IMG/VR virus record: IMGVR_UViG_3300022227_000020 | Span: 1-30,313 of that record | Length of the DNA stretch: 30,313 nucleotides | Origin: a virus | Strand: one strand, 5' to 3' | Shown here: piece by piece, positions 10,145-18,096 of the stretch | Layout: each line of letters starts with the position of its first letter | Numbering within the stretch: position 1 is the first letter of the stretch | The notes under the pieces: generated by a model | What the model saw: only the letters and a program-made list of their open reading frames with translations | Databases searched by the model: none | What the model was told of the DNA's origin: nothing | Position numbers and translations under genes: made by a program

Positions 10145-11304
10145 CACCTGTGGAAAAACTGTTGAATACCGAACAAATCTTATCATCTCACTTTATTGAG
10201 CGCGATGAGGAAATTCACGGATTAACATTAGCTGCTATTAGTAATACTAATATGTTGTTACTAGGCCCTCCTGGAACGGGGAAAACACTACTAGTAGATA
10301 GTTGGGCCAAATTAATTACTAAGAATAAACACTTCAGTTGGCTATTACATAAATTTCTTACGCCAGATGAACTATTCGGCCCAGTATCATTAAAAGGTTT
10401 AAAAGATGAAAAGTTTAAACGAAATACAACGGGCAAACTACCAGAAGCAACAACTTGTTTTCTGGATGAAATATTTAAGTGTAATGCCGGCAGTTTAAAT
10501 GCCCTTCTGTCCCTTCTTAATGAAAAAGTATTCTTTAATGATGGAAAGGCTATCAAAACTCCGCTTATGTTAGCAATCGGGGCTTCAAATGAGCTACCAG
10601 AAGAGTCCGATAATCTTGAAGCATTAGATGATCGTTTTCCTCTACGTTACCACGTTTTCCCGATACAAGACGCAGCGAATAAAGCCAAGCTATTAGAAAT
10701 CTCCTTATTGATAGACGAAAAGCCAGTAGCTAGTTTAGCAGATATAAAAAAGGCACGATTAGAGGCTCAACAACTTCCTTTGACAGATGATGTCGTGGAG
10801 CACCTAATTACGCTAGTGGACTGTTTAAAAAACGAGGGCATCGTCGTGACTGATCGAACCTTCAGGCAGACTAAATTTCTGTTACAGGCTGAGGCATATA
10901 CTAAAGGACAAGAACAAGTAAAAATTGACGATCTTGAAATTTTAAAGAATGTATTGTGGCGTCAGCCGGAACATATCAAACTAGTTCACTCACATATATT
11001 GCGTCTTATTAATCCTGAAAAGGACAAAATTAGATCTCTGTATGATGATGCAGAAGAAATTTTCGAAACTGCAATGTCCTTAGTAAAGTCAAAAGACACC
11101 AAAAAAGCGGCAAAAGAAGGTATCGAAATTGCGGACAAACTTAAATCCGCTAAACGAGAAATTGACAAACATATAAACGTAATGAAGTCCAAATCTAAGA
11201 ACGTAAAAGAGGCAATTAAAATGAAAAAACAAGTTGAAGTTTGGCTCGAGAAAGTTTTTAGTGACCTGTGTGGAGTCGATTTTGGTTTTCCAGATAAAGT
11301 TTAG
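10141..11304 (+). CDS. MoxR/RavA-type AAA+ ATPase
   Basis: 387 residues. Walker A is GPPGTGKT (residues 42-49), Walker B is CFLDE (106-110), sensor-1 Asn is at about 150 (IGASNE), and an arginine-finger-like DDRF lies near 163-166. The segment LNALLSLLNEKVFF is typical of MoxR ATPases. The C-terminal third is a Lys-rich helical region (about 290-365). The gene has a GGAGG site 7 nt upstream of the ATG and overlaps the VWA gene by one base (TAGTG), so the pair is a translationally coupled ATPase/VWA unit. Such pairs (e.g. RavA-ViaA) act as chaperone-like complexes in bacteria; the phage target is unknown. All Trp codons are TGG. Confidence 0.88.
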   Translation: MTPVEKLLNTEQILSSHFIERDEEIHGLTLAAISNTNMLLLGPPGTGKTLLVDSWAKLITKNKHFSWLLHKFLTPDELFGPVSLKGLKDEKFKRNTTGKLPEATTCFLDEIFKCNAGSLNALLSLLNEKVFFNDGKAIKTPLMLAIGASNELPEESDNLEALDDRFPLRYHVFPIQDAANKAKLLEISLLIDEKPVASLADIKKARLEAQQLPLTDDVVEHLITLVDCLKNEGIVVTDRTFRQTKFLLQAEAYTKGQEQVKIDDLEILKNVLWRQPEHIKLVHSHILRLINPEKDKIRSLYDDAEEIFETAMSLVKSKDTKKAAKEGIEIADKLKSAKREIDKHINVMKSKSKNVKEAIKMKKQVEVWLEKVFSDLCGVDFGFPDKV

Positions 11305-12845
11305 TGAAGAAAGTACAGTCACGCTTCAAAAGCATAACCGATACGCTCAAAGCTGAAAAATACTCGGTGAAATATGACCCTTTTGATTTACGAAATTTTC
11401 GTAGAATTCGTGATCATAACCCTCGTATCTCCACAACATACGAAGAGGGTCGACAGGATTACCCACCTTTCGAAGAATTACAACAAGATGTGTTTAGTGC
11501 GTTGTATAAATATGCGCCAGAACAGATAGACTCTTCCAAAATGGAATTAGCCTGGCATTTAAATCACCAAGTTATGACATCAGTACTTGAGTCACCGAAG
11601 TATAAAGAGCTGCGTATACTTACCAGAATGGATATTATAAACTCTACCGTAGGTACAGAAGTGTTAGGTGAAGATGTTAAGAATCTTGTTGATGAATTAC
11701 AAAAAGATTTTACTAAACAACTTGACAAAGCACAGCAGGCACAAGCGAAAGTGGACCAAGCGGAAAGAGATCAGGCAGACTCAGCGGAACCAGGGGAGGA
11801 TGATGCAGATGGAAATGCTAAAAAGAAACAAGCCCTAACTTTACAACAGGCCAAGGACGTATTGAAAGACTCTCTAGAGAATATGAAAAAGCCCCTGGAT
11901 AAAAAAACAGAGCGGAGTATAAATAAAATGCTTGATAATGCAATACAAAATACTAGAGATATGTCCCAAGTCATCTCAAATTGGGGATTGGAACAAGATC
12001 CTACGTATTCACGCATGGGTTATACTGAAAAAGTTAAATTAGTGAACCGATTAAAAACGTCAGAAAAGTTGCAAAAATTAGCCCTACTGGCTGGCCGGTA
12101 TAAACGCTTAGCTAGTATAGCTAGACACACAAAAATAAAATCGGGAAGTGATGAGCTTTATAATACAACCCTAGGCGATGATCTTAGCCGAATGCTGCCA
12201 AACGAGTCGCTAAAATTGATTGATCCAGATCTAGAGATGCTTTTTCAAAAAGACTTTTTAGAAAAGCGTCTGCAGCAGTATGAGTATAAGGGAAAGACCA
12301 AGAAGCATAAGGGACCCATAGTTTGCTGCATAGACGGATCAGGCTCAATGAGTGGCTCTAGCGAAATTTGGGCTAAAGCAGTGGCAATATCATTGCTAGA
12401 AATAGCACGTAGTCAACATAGAAACTTCTTTGTAATCCATTTTGATGCTACATGGGATGCAGGCCAGTTACATACGAATAGTTTCTTAAAGTCAGAACCA
12501 TATAATGTTAGAGAAGTTATTGACCTAGCAGAGTATTTTCCAGGAGGAGGCACTTTATTTGAACCTCCTCTAGACGCCGCACGAGAAAAAATTATGCTCG
12601 ACTCGGGATTTTCAAAAGCTGATATTGTATTCATTACAGATGGGTGCAGTACAGTACGTGAGGATTGGTTACTTGAGTATAAAATTTGGAAACAGAAAAG
12701 TAGAATTAATATATATAGTGTAATAATAGATACAGGGTATAACACCGACATTGCACTAGAAGAATTTTCTGATCAAATAATTCCTTTACGACATCTTGAG
12801 CGACATAAAGATGAAGCGGCTTTAGAAATATTTGGACTGATATAG
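11304..12845 (+). CDS. VWA-domain protein, ViaA-like partner of the AAA+ ATPase
   Basis: 513 residues from a GTG start that overlaps the ATPase stop. The N-terminal half is helical, with an acidic linker (about 150-170) and a Lys/Gln-rich segment. The VWA domain carries the MIDAS motif DGSGS (Asp at about residue 344), the Thr motif in GGGTLFEPPL, and ITDG for the third metal ligand. The partner gene and layout match the MoxR-VWA/ViaA arrangement. The VWA protein is expected to bind substrates through the metal site while the ATPase remodels them. It has no TGA codons and ends at TAG. Confidence 0.87.
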   Translation: MKKVQSRFKSITDTLKAEKYSVKYDPFDLRNFRRIRDHNPRISTTYEEGRQDYPPFEELQQDVFSALYKYAPEQIDSSKMELAWHLNHQVMTSVLESPKYKELRILTRMDIINSTVGTEVLGEDVKNLVDELQKDFTKQLDKAQQAQAKVDQAERDQADSAEPGEDDADGNAKKKQALTLQQAKDVLKDSLENMKKPLDKKTERSINKMLDNAIQNTRDMSQVISNWGLEQDPTYSRMGYTEKVKLVNRLKTSEKLQKLALLAGRYKRLASIARHTKIKSGSDELYNTTLGDDLSRMLPNESLKLIDPDLEMLFQKDFLEKRLQQYEYKGKTKKHKGPIVCCIDGSGSMSGSSEIWAKAVAISLLEIARSQHRNFFVIHFDATWDAGQLHTNSFLKSEPYNVREVIDLAEYFPGGGTLFEPPLDAAREKIMLDSGFSKADIVFITDGCSTVREDWLLEYKIWKQKSRINIYSVIIDTGYNTDIALEEFSDQIIPLRHLERHKDEAALEIFGLI

Positions 12846-13175
12846 CATAAAAATTTAACTGTAGTATATATTTGGCTAATACACTTGCCAAAGGAGAGTG
12901 ACGATACGTCAATCTAGTATACATTAATTAAAGGCATACGAAGGAACGGTTTAGTCTTTAGAGTACAGTTAGTAAAGAGCTCATGGAACTTCGGTCAAAC
13001 ACGAAGACGTACATGATCGTTTAGCGCTATCGCTAAACTGCAAATATAAACATGATACAAACAGTTGGACGAGCATCGAAACCGGATGGGTTTCTCAGGC
13101 TGCGCCCAGTAGTAATTGTACATTTAGCTTGTGAGGCATCAATTTTGGTGCCTCACACTAATTTAGGAGTAACAT
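12846..13175 (+). ncRNA. Hairpin-rich leader, candidate retron msr-msd RNA
   Basis: 330 bp with no gene, just before a retron-type reverse transcriptase. Visible stems are 12899-12911 (5 bp), 12989-13006 (5 bp), 13019-13038 (8 bp, loop CTAT), 13078-13094 (6 bp) and 13130-13157 (11 bp with one G-T, loop AATTTT). Retrons carry their template RNA immediately upstream of the RT gene, so the position fits. I could not find a convincing a1/a2 pairing or the branching G, so the exact borders are unknown. Confidence 0.5.
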
Positions 13176-14090
13176 ATGGCAATAAGTTTATATTCAATGA
13201 TCGGTGAAACAGAGGAGTCTATTGACACATTAATAGAAGACATAGATAATTTATATTTATCGTACCCTATTAAAAAGCGAAATGGAAAGTTTCGTTGGAT
13301 AGACGCTCCTCTATCTCCTCTCATCGAGGTACAAAGTAAAATACTGTATAAAATTTTATACAAATTTAAACAGCATAAATGCTGTGTAGGATTTACAAAA
13401 AATAAAAGTGTACGCGATGGAGCGAATATACACTTAGGATCAAAAGTTTTACTAACGATGGATTTAGAAAACTTTTTTAACAATATTAAAACACCAGCTG
13501 TCTATTCAGTTCTCGATCATCTAGCATACAAGTTGAGATTAAATAGCAAATCTAAAAAGGACCGTATTGAGACAGGTGAGCTACAGAAAATAGCTAGAAT
13601 TATGACGTTTAAAAATCAGGTTCCTCAAGGTGCACCTACATCGCCAGCCATTGCAAATTTAGTTGCCTATAAGCTGGACATGGCACTAGAGAAGTTAGCA
13701 GATGCGGAGGGCTGTACGTATACGAGATATGCAGATGATTTAGCCCTTTCAAAGACAGATAAAAATTTTAACATTGGAAGTCTGATTACGCAAGTCAAGA
13801 GTATCATCATAGATCACGGCTTTGCATTAAATTATAAAAAAACTAAAATAAGACGTCCCCATAACCGCATGACAGTTACAGGGGTAGTCATTAATGATAA
13901 ACTCACAGTTCCAAGATGGAAATGGCGAAATTTTCGTGCGCAGTTACACAATTTAAAAACGGCAAATAGCCCTATTTCACTGGAACAATATCAACAACTT
14001 AGAGGATATGCTGAATGGATAAGAAGCCTTCACCCAATAAGAGGTCAGCAGTTCATAACAGAACTTGGAAAGATTCCGTTAGTGACCTAA
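13176..14090 (+). CDS. Retron-type reverse transcriptase
   Basis: 304 residues. Motifs in order: MDLENFFNNI (RT2-3 region), VPQGAPTSPAIANL (about 149-162), TRYADDLALS with the catalytic YADD at 185-188, and VTGVVIND (retron-type RT7). The C-terminal segment ends with a conserved LRGYAEWIRS-like stretch. QGAPTSP and VTG distinguish it from DGR reverse transcriptases. It would copy part of its upstream RNA into msDNA. An AGGAG site precedes the ATG. A second gene overlaps its 3' end by 76 nt and may be the retron partner. Trp codons are TGG and the stop is TAA. Confidence 0.88.
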   Translation: MAISLYSMIGETEESIDTLIEDIDNLYLSYPIKKRNGKFRWIDAPLSPLIEVQSKILYKILYKFKQHKCCVGFTKNKSVRDGANIHLGSKVLLTMDLENFFNNIKTPAVYSVLDHLAYKLRLNSKSKKDRIETGELQKIARIMTFKNQVPQGAPTSPAIANLVAYKLDMALEKLADAEGCTYTRYADDLALSKTDKNFNIGSLITQVKSIIIDHGFALNYKKTKIRRPHNRMTVTGVVINDKLTVPRWKWRNFRAQLHNLKTANSPISLEQYQQLRGYAEWIRSLHPIRGQQFITELGKIPLVT

Positions 14091-14578
14091 TAGAGTTACG
14101 GCAACGCTTTTCAAATTTAGAAATGGCGAGTATAGTTTTGCCTTACGGATTTGATACTTTTGAATCCTCTCGTAGCCCTCAAAAATTTAAACCATTTGGA
14201 AATTTCAATTTGCTTATAGAGGATTATTTAAATATAACTAAACCCAAAGACAGTTCTTTGGATCCTACTATATACCCAATGGTTTTTAGTGTAGGGCAAT
14301 ACCCAAATACTAGACGGCCTTATCGACGTTTAATACAGGTTTTCCCTGCACAAATTACGGACTCCTTTTATAAAAGACGCCCAGGATATTATTATAAAAT
14401 AAATAAAATCACCGGCAACAAAAAGGAGATTTTTATTTCTAAAACTCTGATAACTGGCAACCTCACAGAAATTGAAAAACAAGCAGGAAAATTAATACAG
14501 GAATGTAATAGATTTTTCTTCCTGAATTGTGAAAATATAGAACCAGTAACTAACCAACGGCACAGGATGCCATTTTAA
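14015..14578 (+). CDS. Unknown protein overlapping the RT gene, candidate retron partner
   Basis: 187 residues if started at ATG 14015, which has AGAGG 8 nt upstream inside the RT gene. A later start at 14123 (MASIVLPYGFDTF) is also possible and would remove the 76-nt overlap. The body is mixed alpha/beta, with YPMVFSVGQYPNTRRPYRRL and PGYYYKINKITGNKKEIF segments, and ends at TAA. No toxin or nuclease motif is recognised. Tight coupling to the RT suggests a shared function, but that is inference. Confidence 0.6.
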   Translation: MDKKPSPNKRSAVHNRTWKDSVSDLIELRQRFSNLEMASIVLPYGFDTFESSRSPQKFKPFGNFNLLIEDYLNITKPKDSSLDPTIYPMVFSVGQYPNTRRPYRRLIQVFPAQITDSFYKRRPGYYYKINKITGNKKEIFISKTLITGNLTEIEKQAGKLIQECNRFFFLNCENIEPVTNQRHRMPF

Positions 14579-14579
14579 T

Positions 14580-14708
14580 ATGCTTAAATTGTTCGGATTG
14601 GCTATAGCCTCCGCCCTAGGCTCTGTAATACACAGATGGGCGAATGGACAAATAGATCAAACGACAATTAACAACAAGCAACCTAAAACTAAAAAGAATA
14701 AGGAGTAA
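14580..14708 (+). CDS. Small protein with hydrophobic N-terminus, unknown
   Basis: 42 residues beginning MLKLFGLAIASALGSVIH and ending in a Lys-rich tail. It starts one base after the preceding TAA. The AAGGAG at its 3' end is the ribosome site for the next gene. It could be a small membrane peptide. Confidence 0.5.
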   Translation: MLKLFGLAIASALGSVIHRWANGQIDQTTINNKQPKTKKNKE

Positions 14709-14710
14709 CT

Positions 14711-14917
14711 ATGCACTTCCGAGTTAGTCTAACAGTAGGAAAAAAGGGAAGTCAATCACGAGTTCTACATGTGCGTGCTAATGACATAATGGACGCGATG
14801 ACCATCGGCAAGAAAATACGCGGTGGCCGTATCAACCATATAGAATCTATTTCATATGAAGACTATATGAAAGGTGTACACGCAAAATACGAACTTCCAG
14901 TTTGGAAACAAAAATAG
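14711..14917 (+). CDS. Small basic protein, unknown
   Basis: 68 residues, starting MHFRVSLTVGKKG, predicted alpha/beta with many Lys and Arg. AAGGAG lies 5 nt upstream. It ends at TAG, 5 nt before the next ATG, in an apparent operon with the radical-SAM-type gene. No family is recognised. Confidence 0.55.
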   Translation: MHFRVSLTVGKKGSQSRVLHVRANDIMDAMTIGKKIRGGRINHIESISYEDYMKGVHAKYELPVWKQK

Positions 14918-14921
14918 ATAA

Positions 14922-15686
14922 ATGAAACTGGAAGCTTTTACTGAGAACTCAAAAACCTTACTATCAATCGATTTTGATCGCTTTACCACATGCCCACAAA
15001 TTTGTGAATATTGCTATGTTGGTAATCTTGAACGACTTTACCCAGCTTACAAAGCTAAAATAAAGAAAAACGACAACCGATCAAAAGACAACCCGACAAT
15101 GTTCGCCCAACAATTAAACAGCGAATATAGGAAACTCAGAAAAAGCAAAAGTAAAAAATATACAAAATTAGACAAATTACCCGTCAGAGTATATGGATCA
15201 GGAGATTTTATACCCGACCACTTATTATGGTTAAACCAATTGGAATTTAAATTCTATCTTATCTCAAAATCTCTTACAAATCTAGGGTATCACAAATATA
15301 TAAAACAATTATTAGAGATACCAAATCTGACAAAGATTATACTTTCTTTAGATGATCAAAATTTAATGAATTATGATCTTATAAAACACTTTAAAGGTGC
15401 AGACCGCTTTGGTCTAGCCTATACCGGTATGGCAGATGATTATAATCATCATGTAGCAACAGGAAAACTGTCCGCTACAATCTTCTTTAATATATCAAAC
15501 AAACATACCGAAAAAGCAAAATCACGTTTGATTAAAGAACAATGCCCTTGTGATTCCGGAGTTCTAAAACTCGCTAAAAGTTGTTCATTCTGCAATAAGT
15601 GCTGGAGAAGCACTAAAACCAAAGGCCAACAATGGAATACTTTGATGACAGACGACCACGTGGCTTCGCAAGTTATCTCGAATTAG
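14922..15686 (+). CDS. Gp88-like radical-SAM-type iron-sulfur protein
   Basis: 254 residues. The N-terminal motif CPQICEYC gives Cys24, Cys28 and Cys31 in a CX3CX2C pattern, the 4Fe-4S site of radical SAM enzymes. It is followed by ERLYPAYKAKIKKN. RVYGSGDF (about 88-95) matches the SGDF element of the phage Gp88 family as I remember it. The C-terminus has a second Cys cluster (CPC...CSFCNKC, about 207-229), possibly an auxiliary cluster. The substrate is unknown. Family assignment rests on these motifs only. TGG is used for Trp and the stop is TAG. Confidence 0.65.
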   Translation: MKLEAFTENSKTLLSIDFDRFTTCPQICEYCYVGNLERLYPAYKAKIKKNDNRSKDNPTMFAQQLNSEYRKLRKSKSKKYTKLDKLPVRVYGSGDFIPDHLLWLNQLEFKFYLISKSLTNLGYHKYIKQLLEIPNLTKIILSLDDQNLMNYDLIKHFKGADRFGLAYTGMADDYNHHVATGKLSATIFFNISNKHTEKAKSRLIKEQCPCDSGVLKLAKSCSFCNKCWRSTKTKGQQWNTLMTDDHVASQVISN

Positions 15687-15853
15687 TAGAGAAACTTACT
15701 TCCTTAGAAACAGTAGCTAGGCAATCACTCGAAAGAGGAGAAATGCTCCCAGGCCGAGAATACAGGCGTGGATTAAGAGAATTCAAAGATATGCTAAAGC
15801 ATGCAAGGGAAGAAAGCCTTCGGCGTAGTAGTAGAGACCCAGATCCAATCTAA
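15632..15853 (+). CDS. Small Arg/Glu-rich helical protein, unknown
   Basis: 73 residues. It overlaps the end of the preceding gene by 55 nt in another frame, with AAAGG upstream of the ATG. It is helical and highly charged (LERGEMLPGREYRRGLREF). It ends at TAA, directly before the structured non-coding island. No family is recognised. Confidence 0.5.
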   Translation: MEYFDDRRPRGFASYLELVEKLTSLETVARQSLERGEMLPGREYRRGLREFKDMLKHAREESLRRSSRDPDPI

Positions 15854-15886
15854 CTCATAGTTTAACTTATTAATTTTCACTACAAC

Positions 15887-15905
15887 CCCTAACGCTACGT
15901 TAGGG
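15887..15905 (+). repeat. Copy 1 of a repeated hairpin
   Basis: An 8-bp stem with loop CTA. It matches a second hairpin at 16386-16404 with loop TTA. The loop-side core AACG-YTA-CGTT is the same in both. The outer pairs differ but still pair (C-G versus T-G and T-A), i.e. compensatory change. The copies are 499 bp apart. Confidence 0.6.
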
Positions 15906-15950
15906 TAAAAGACTCGCTGGGACGAAATCGTCCCAGAATGTTAAGCCTCA

Positions 15951-16310
15951 GGGCCCACAGGCCCTTAGCTGCAGCGTCAAGATCCAGCAGGTCCCGCCAA
16001 CCAGGGGACAGCTGGCCCGGACCCGATCGCGCGCTTCCCCCGGATCATGATATCCGCGGGACCGCTTCCACCGTCGCCGGCGCCAGAACTTTACATGCAC
16101 GTGCTCCGCCTTCACCGGACGGCAGCTCGAGTACCGTTTCAGGCTGGTCCGAACAAAAGCTTAGCGGATCCAAAGGTGTCGACTTCGCTCGACGGGCTTC
16201 CGACGCAGCCGCACTAGTCACCTGGCCATGGTCCCACTGTATGATCAGGGAGACTGGGCACCGCCCAACCGGTTAACTTCGAAGTAAGAAGAGACAGGAT
16301 AGCATGCTTA
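15951..16310. other. Dense, non-redundant cluster of 6-bp palindromes
   Basis: By hand I count 24 different 6-bp palindromes in 360 bp: GGGCCC, CTGCAG, CAGCTG, CGATCG, CGCGCG, GCGCGC, TCATGA, GATATC, CCGCGG, GCCGGC, GGCGCC, CACGTG, CTCGAG, AAGCTT, GGATCC, GTCGAC, ACTAGT, TGGCCA, CCATGG, TGATCA, ACCGGT, GTTAAC, TTCGAA and GCATGC. About 6 are expected by chance and none repeats. Several extend to 8 bp, and one to 10 bp (16276-16285). The flanking 300 bp to the right shows only background density. The function is unknown. Confidence 0.75.
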
Positions 16311-16385
16311 ACGAGTATGAGTTAGTACCACGCACATTACATAGCTTATAGACTGACACCTCTTAAAATGTGTCAAACAGTCTAA

Positions 16386-16404
16386 CTTTAACGTTACGTT
16401 AAGG
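16386..16404 (+). repeat. Copy 2 of a repeated hairpin
   Basis: An 8-bp stem with loop TTA, the partner of the hairpin at 15887-15905. It retains pairing despite changed outer bases. A further small stem follows (CGGA/TCCG at about 16419-16433). Confidence 0.6.
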
Positions 16405-16606
16405 TCTAGGAATATTCGACGGAGAAACAATCCGCCGACGCAAGATCTGGAGGCGCTCATCCTTCCGGGTTTTAGATGCCGACGCATTATGGATGCCCCC
16501 CATTCCAGAATACGCCGTCATACGAAAAACACCGAAAGGCAGGACGCCATCCAGACTTGGTCGGCCCGAGCCAGACCAGGCGCTCCGCGCAGTATGTAAT
16601 TTAGAA

Positions 16607-16657
16607 TTAATAGGACGTACTTAATTGTGCGTCCTATTAAGCTGATGTATTTTTTTT
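16607..16657 (+). terminator. Strong hairpin plus T-run at the end of the ncRNA island
   Basis: An 11-bp perfect stem (16607-16617 with 16630-16640), extended by three more pairs, has loop TTAATT. An 8- to 9-base T-run follows (16650-16657), with 8 nt between stem and T-run. That gap is longer than in a textbook intrinsic terminator, but this is the best candidate in the region. Confidence 0.6.
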
Positions 16658-16671
16658 ACACTAAATAAAGT

Positions 16672-16700
16672 TTGATTTTGTGTGTAATAATAGTTATATT
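16672..16700 (+). promoter_or_regulatory. Candidate promoter for the glycosyltransferase gene
   Basis: TTGATT at 16672-16677 and TATATT at 16695-16700 are separated by 17 bp, a sigma70-like layout. They lie about 40 nt upstream of the ATG at 16738 and just after the terminator of the ncRNA island. No strong Shine-Dalgarno precedes the ATG. Confidence 0.45.
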
Positions 16701-16737
16701 GAAGTAAGACCTTATAACCTCTAACCAAAACCTTTCT

Positions 16738-18096
16738 ATGACAACACAAAAACCTAAACTTTTAGTTTGGTGTGATTTTTTAGTCCCAACGGGCTTCGGC
16801 AATGTTGCCAAAAATTTATTAGATACCCTGCATGAAGATTATGAGGTATACGTGCTGGGTATTAATTATCGTGGGGAGACTCTATATGATACCGATAAAT
16901 ATTTTGTTTTCCCAGTTGATAGCCAGGATTTATTAGGGCTTCAAAAACTACCTCGAATTATCCACCAAATTAAACCTGATCTTTTATTTTTGTTTCAAGA
17001 TGTTTTTCACATCTCAGACACTATAGAAGCTATTAGAAAACAAGTTGGATTTAAAACGAAAATTGTTAGTTATTTTCCAATAGATGGTGCTCCATTTAAT
17101 TTAGGCTGGCAAAATGTTTTGGATTATTCAGACGCTGTTATTACTTATACAGATTGGGCCATCTCAGTTATTAAAGATAGATTCCCTACCTATAACCAAA
17201 CTCCTATACATAAATTATATCATGGAGTCGATACCAGTGTATTTTACGCGAAGTCGGCAACGGAAATCACGGCAATAAGGAAAAATTTAGGTTGGACAGG
17301 TAAATTTACAGTGGTTAATGTAAATCGTTTCCAACCTCGTAAATTTATTCCGGCTACAGCGAGAGCTTTTAACATGTTTGCAAAAGGCTATAAATTAAAT
17401 CCTGAAAATGGCCATATGATGCCATTAGATCGGAATCGATGTGAATTAAGTGGCTCTACGGATTTAGAGACTCACGAACGAGGCTTGGAGGATGTATTTT
17501 TATATCTACATATGAATGCAAAAGAACCTATAATGGGACCGGGACGTGCAAATGTTCTACAAGCTCACTTATTAAATTCAAACTACAATGATCGAGATGT
17601 TAATAAATTAGTAGGTTTGAATGCTAGAAATGTATATAGTGGCGAGATCTCAGAATCGTTTATTAATGATCTATATAATGGAGGCAATGTTAATATCAGC
17701 TCGACTATTGGAGAAGGCTGTGGCCTAAGTTTAATTGAATCAGCTGCCGCAGGGACCCCAAGTATAGCACCCAATAATAGTGCGATTCCTGAAATGTTGA
17801 AAGCTACAGGACATAAAGTTAAAAATTCAACGGTGTTTAATATGGCGCTTGATAACGGGCATTGGAGGCCTATAGTTGATTGTGGGGATATGGTGCGGGC
17901 CTTAGATATAGAATATAAAAAATGGAAGCAGACCGGTGTTGACAAAGACGTTAATTTAGAGTGTGTTAAGCATATAAAGGAATGTTATTTATGGCCCGAT
18001 AAAGTTAGTTTGCTAAAATCTATTTTTACTGATGTTGCGTCTCAGGTTATGACTGATACAGTGCAGCAGCCAAAAATAACTACTGCTATTCAATAA
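16738..18096 (+). CDS. GT4-type glycosyltransferase (GT-B fold)
   Basis: 452 residues. The N-terminal Rossmann half starts KPKLLVWCDFLVPTGFGNVAKNLL, with the usual Gly-rich loop. The linker has HGVD, followed by NVNRFQPRKF. The C-terminal half has EGCGLSLIESAAAGTP (about 326-341), the E-x7-E region that binds the sugar-nucleotide in GT4 enzymes. The likely role is modification of phage or host glycans or DNA; the acceptor is unknown. All Trp are TGG and the stop TAA directly abuts the TAG of the convergent minus gene, with no terminator between them. Confidence 0.85.
   Translation: MTTQKPKLLVWCDFLVPTGFGNVAKNLLDTLHEDYEVYVLGINYRGETLYDTDKYFVFPVDSQDLLGLQKLPRIIHQIKPDLLFLFQDVFHISDTIEAIRKQVGFKTKIVSYFPIDGAPFNLGWQNVLDYSDAVITYTDWAISVIKDRFPTYNQTPIHKLYHGVDTSVFYAKSATEITAIRKNLGWTGKFTVVNVNRFQPRKFIPATARAFNMFAKGYKLNPENGHMMPLDRNRCELSGSTDLETHERGLEDVFLYLHMNAKEPIMGPGRANVLQAHLLNSNYNDRDVNKLVGLNARNVYSGEISESFINDLYNGGNVNISSTIGEGCGLSLIESAAAGTPSIAPNNSAIPEMLKATGHKVKNSTVFNMALDNGHWRPIVDCGDMVRALDIEYKKWKQTGVDKDVNLECVKHIKECYLWPDKVSLLKSIFTDVASQVMTDTVQQPKITTAIQ

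Larger units (their letters stand above)
15854..16606 (+). ncRNA. Large GC-rich structured non-coding island, candidate large ncRNA
   Basis: About 750 bp with no credible gene. It is roughly 60% GC in its core, against an AT-rich genome. Many local stems are visible: 15887-15905 (8 bp), 15917-15936 (8 bp, loop AAAT), 15950-15965 (6 bp, loop CACA), 15990-15997 with 16056-16063 (8 bp, long range), 16255-16267 (5 bp) and 16386-16404 (8 bp). It ends in a strong hairpin with a T-run. Size, phage location and structure recall ornate large RNAs such as GOLLD or ROOL, but I do not recognise either consensus. The transcription direction is inferred from the terminator. Confidence 0.55.

Noticed and set aside
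9494-10225. One fused gene with TGA (9923, 10142) read as Trp
   Set aside because: Shine-Dalgarno plus ATG follow the first TGA, and the second forms an ATGA overlap. Read-through would run into the ATPase gene.
13176-14090. Reverse transcriptase of a diversity-generating retroelement
   Set aside because: The QGAPTSP and VTG motifs are retron-like. I saw no template/variable repeat pair, though I could not run a search.
15938-16276. Plus-strand open frame of 112 codons in the GC-rich island
   Set aside because: Composition is driven by high GC, there is no ribosome site, and strong hairpins and palindromes overlap it. It is better explained as non-coding.
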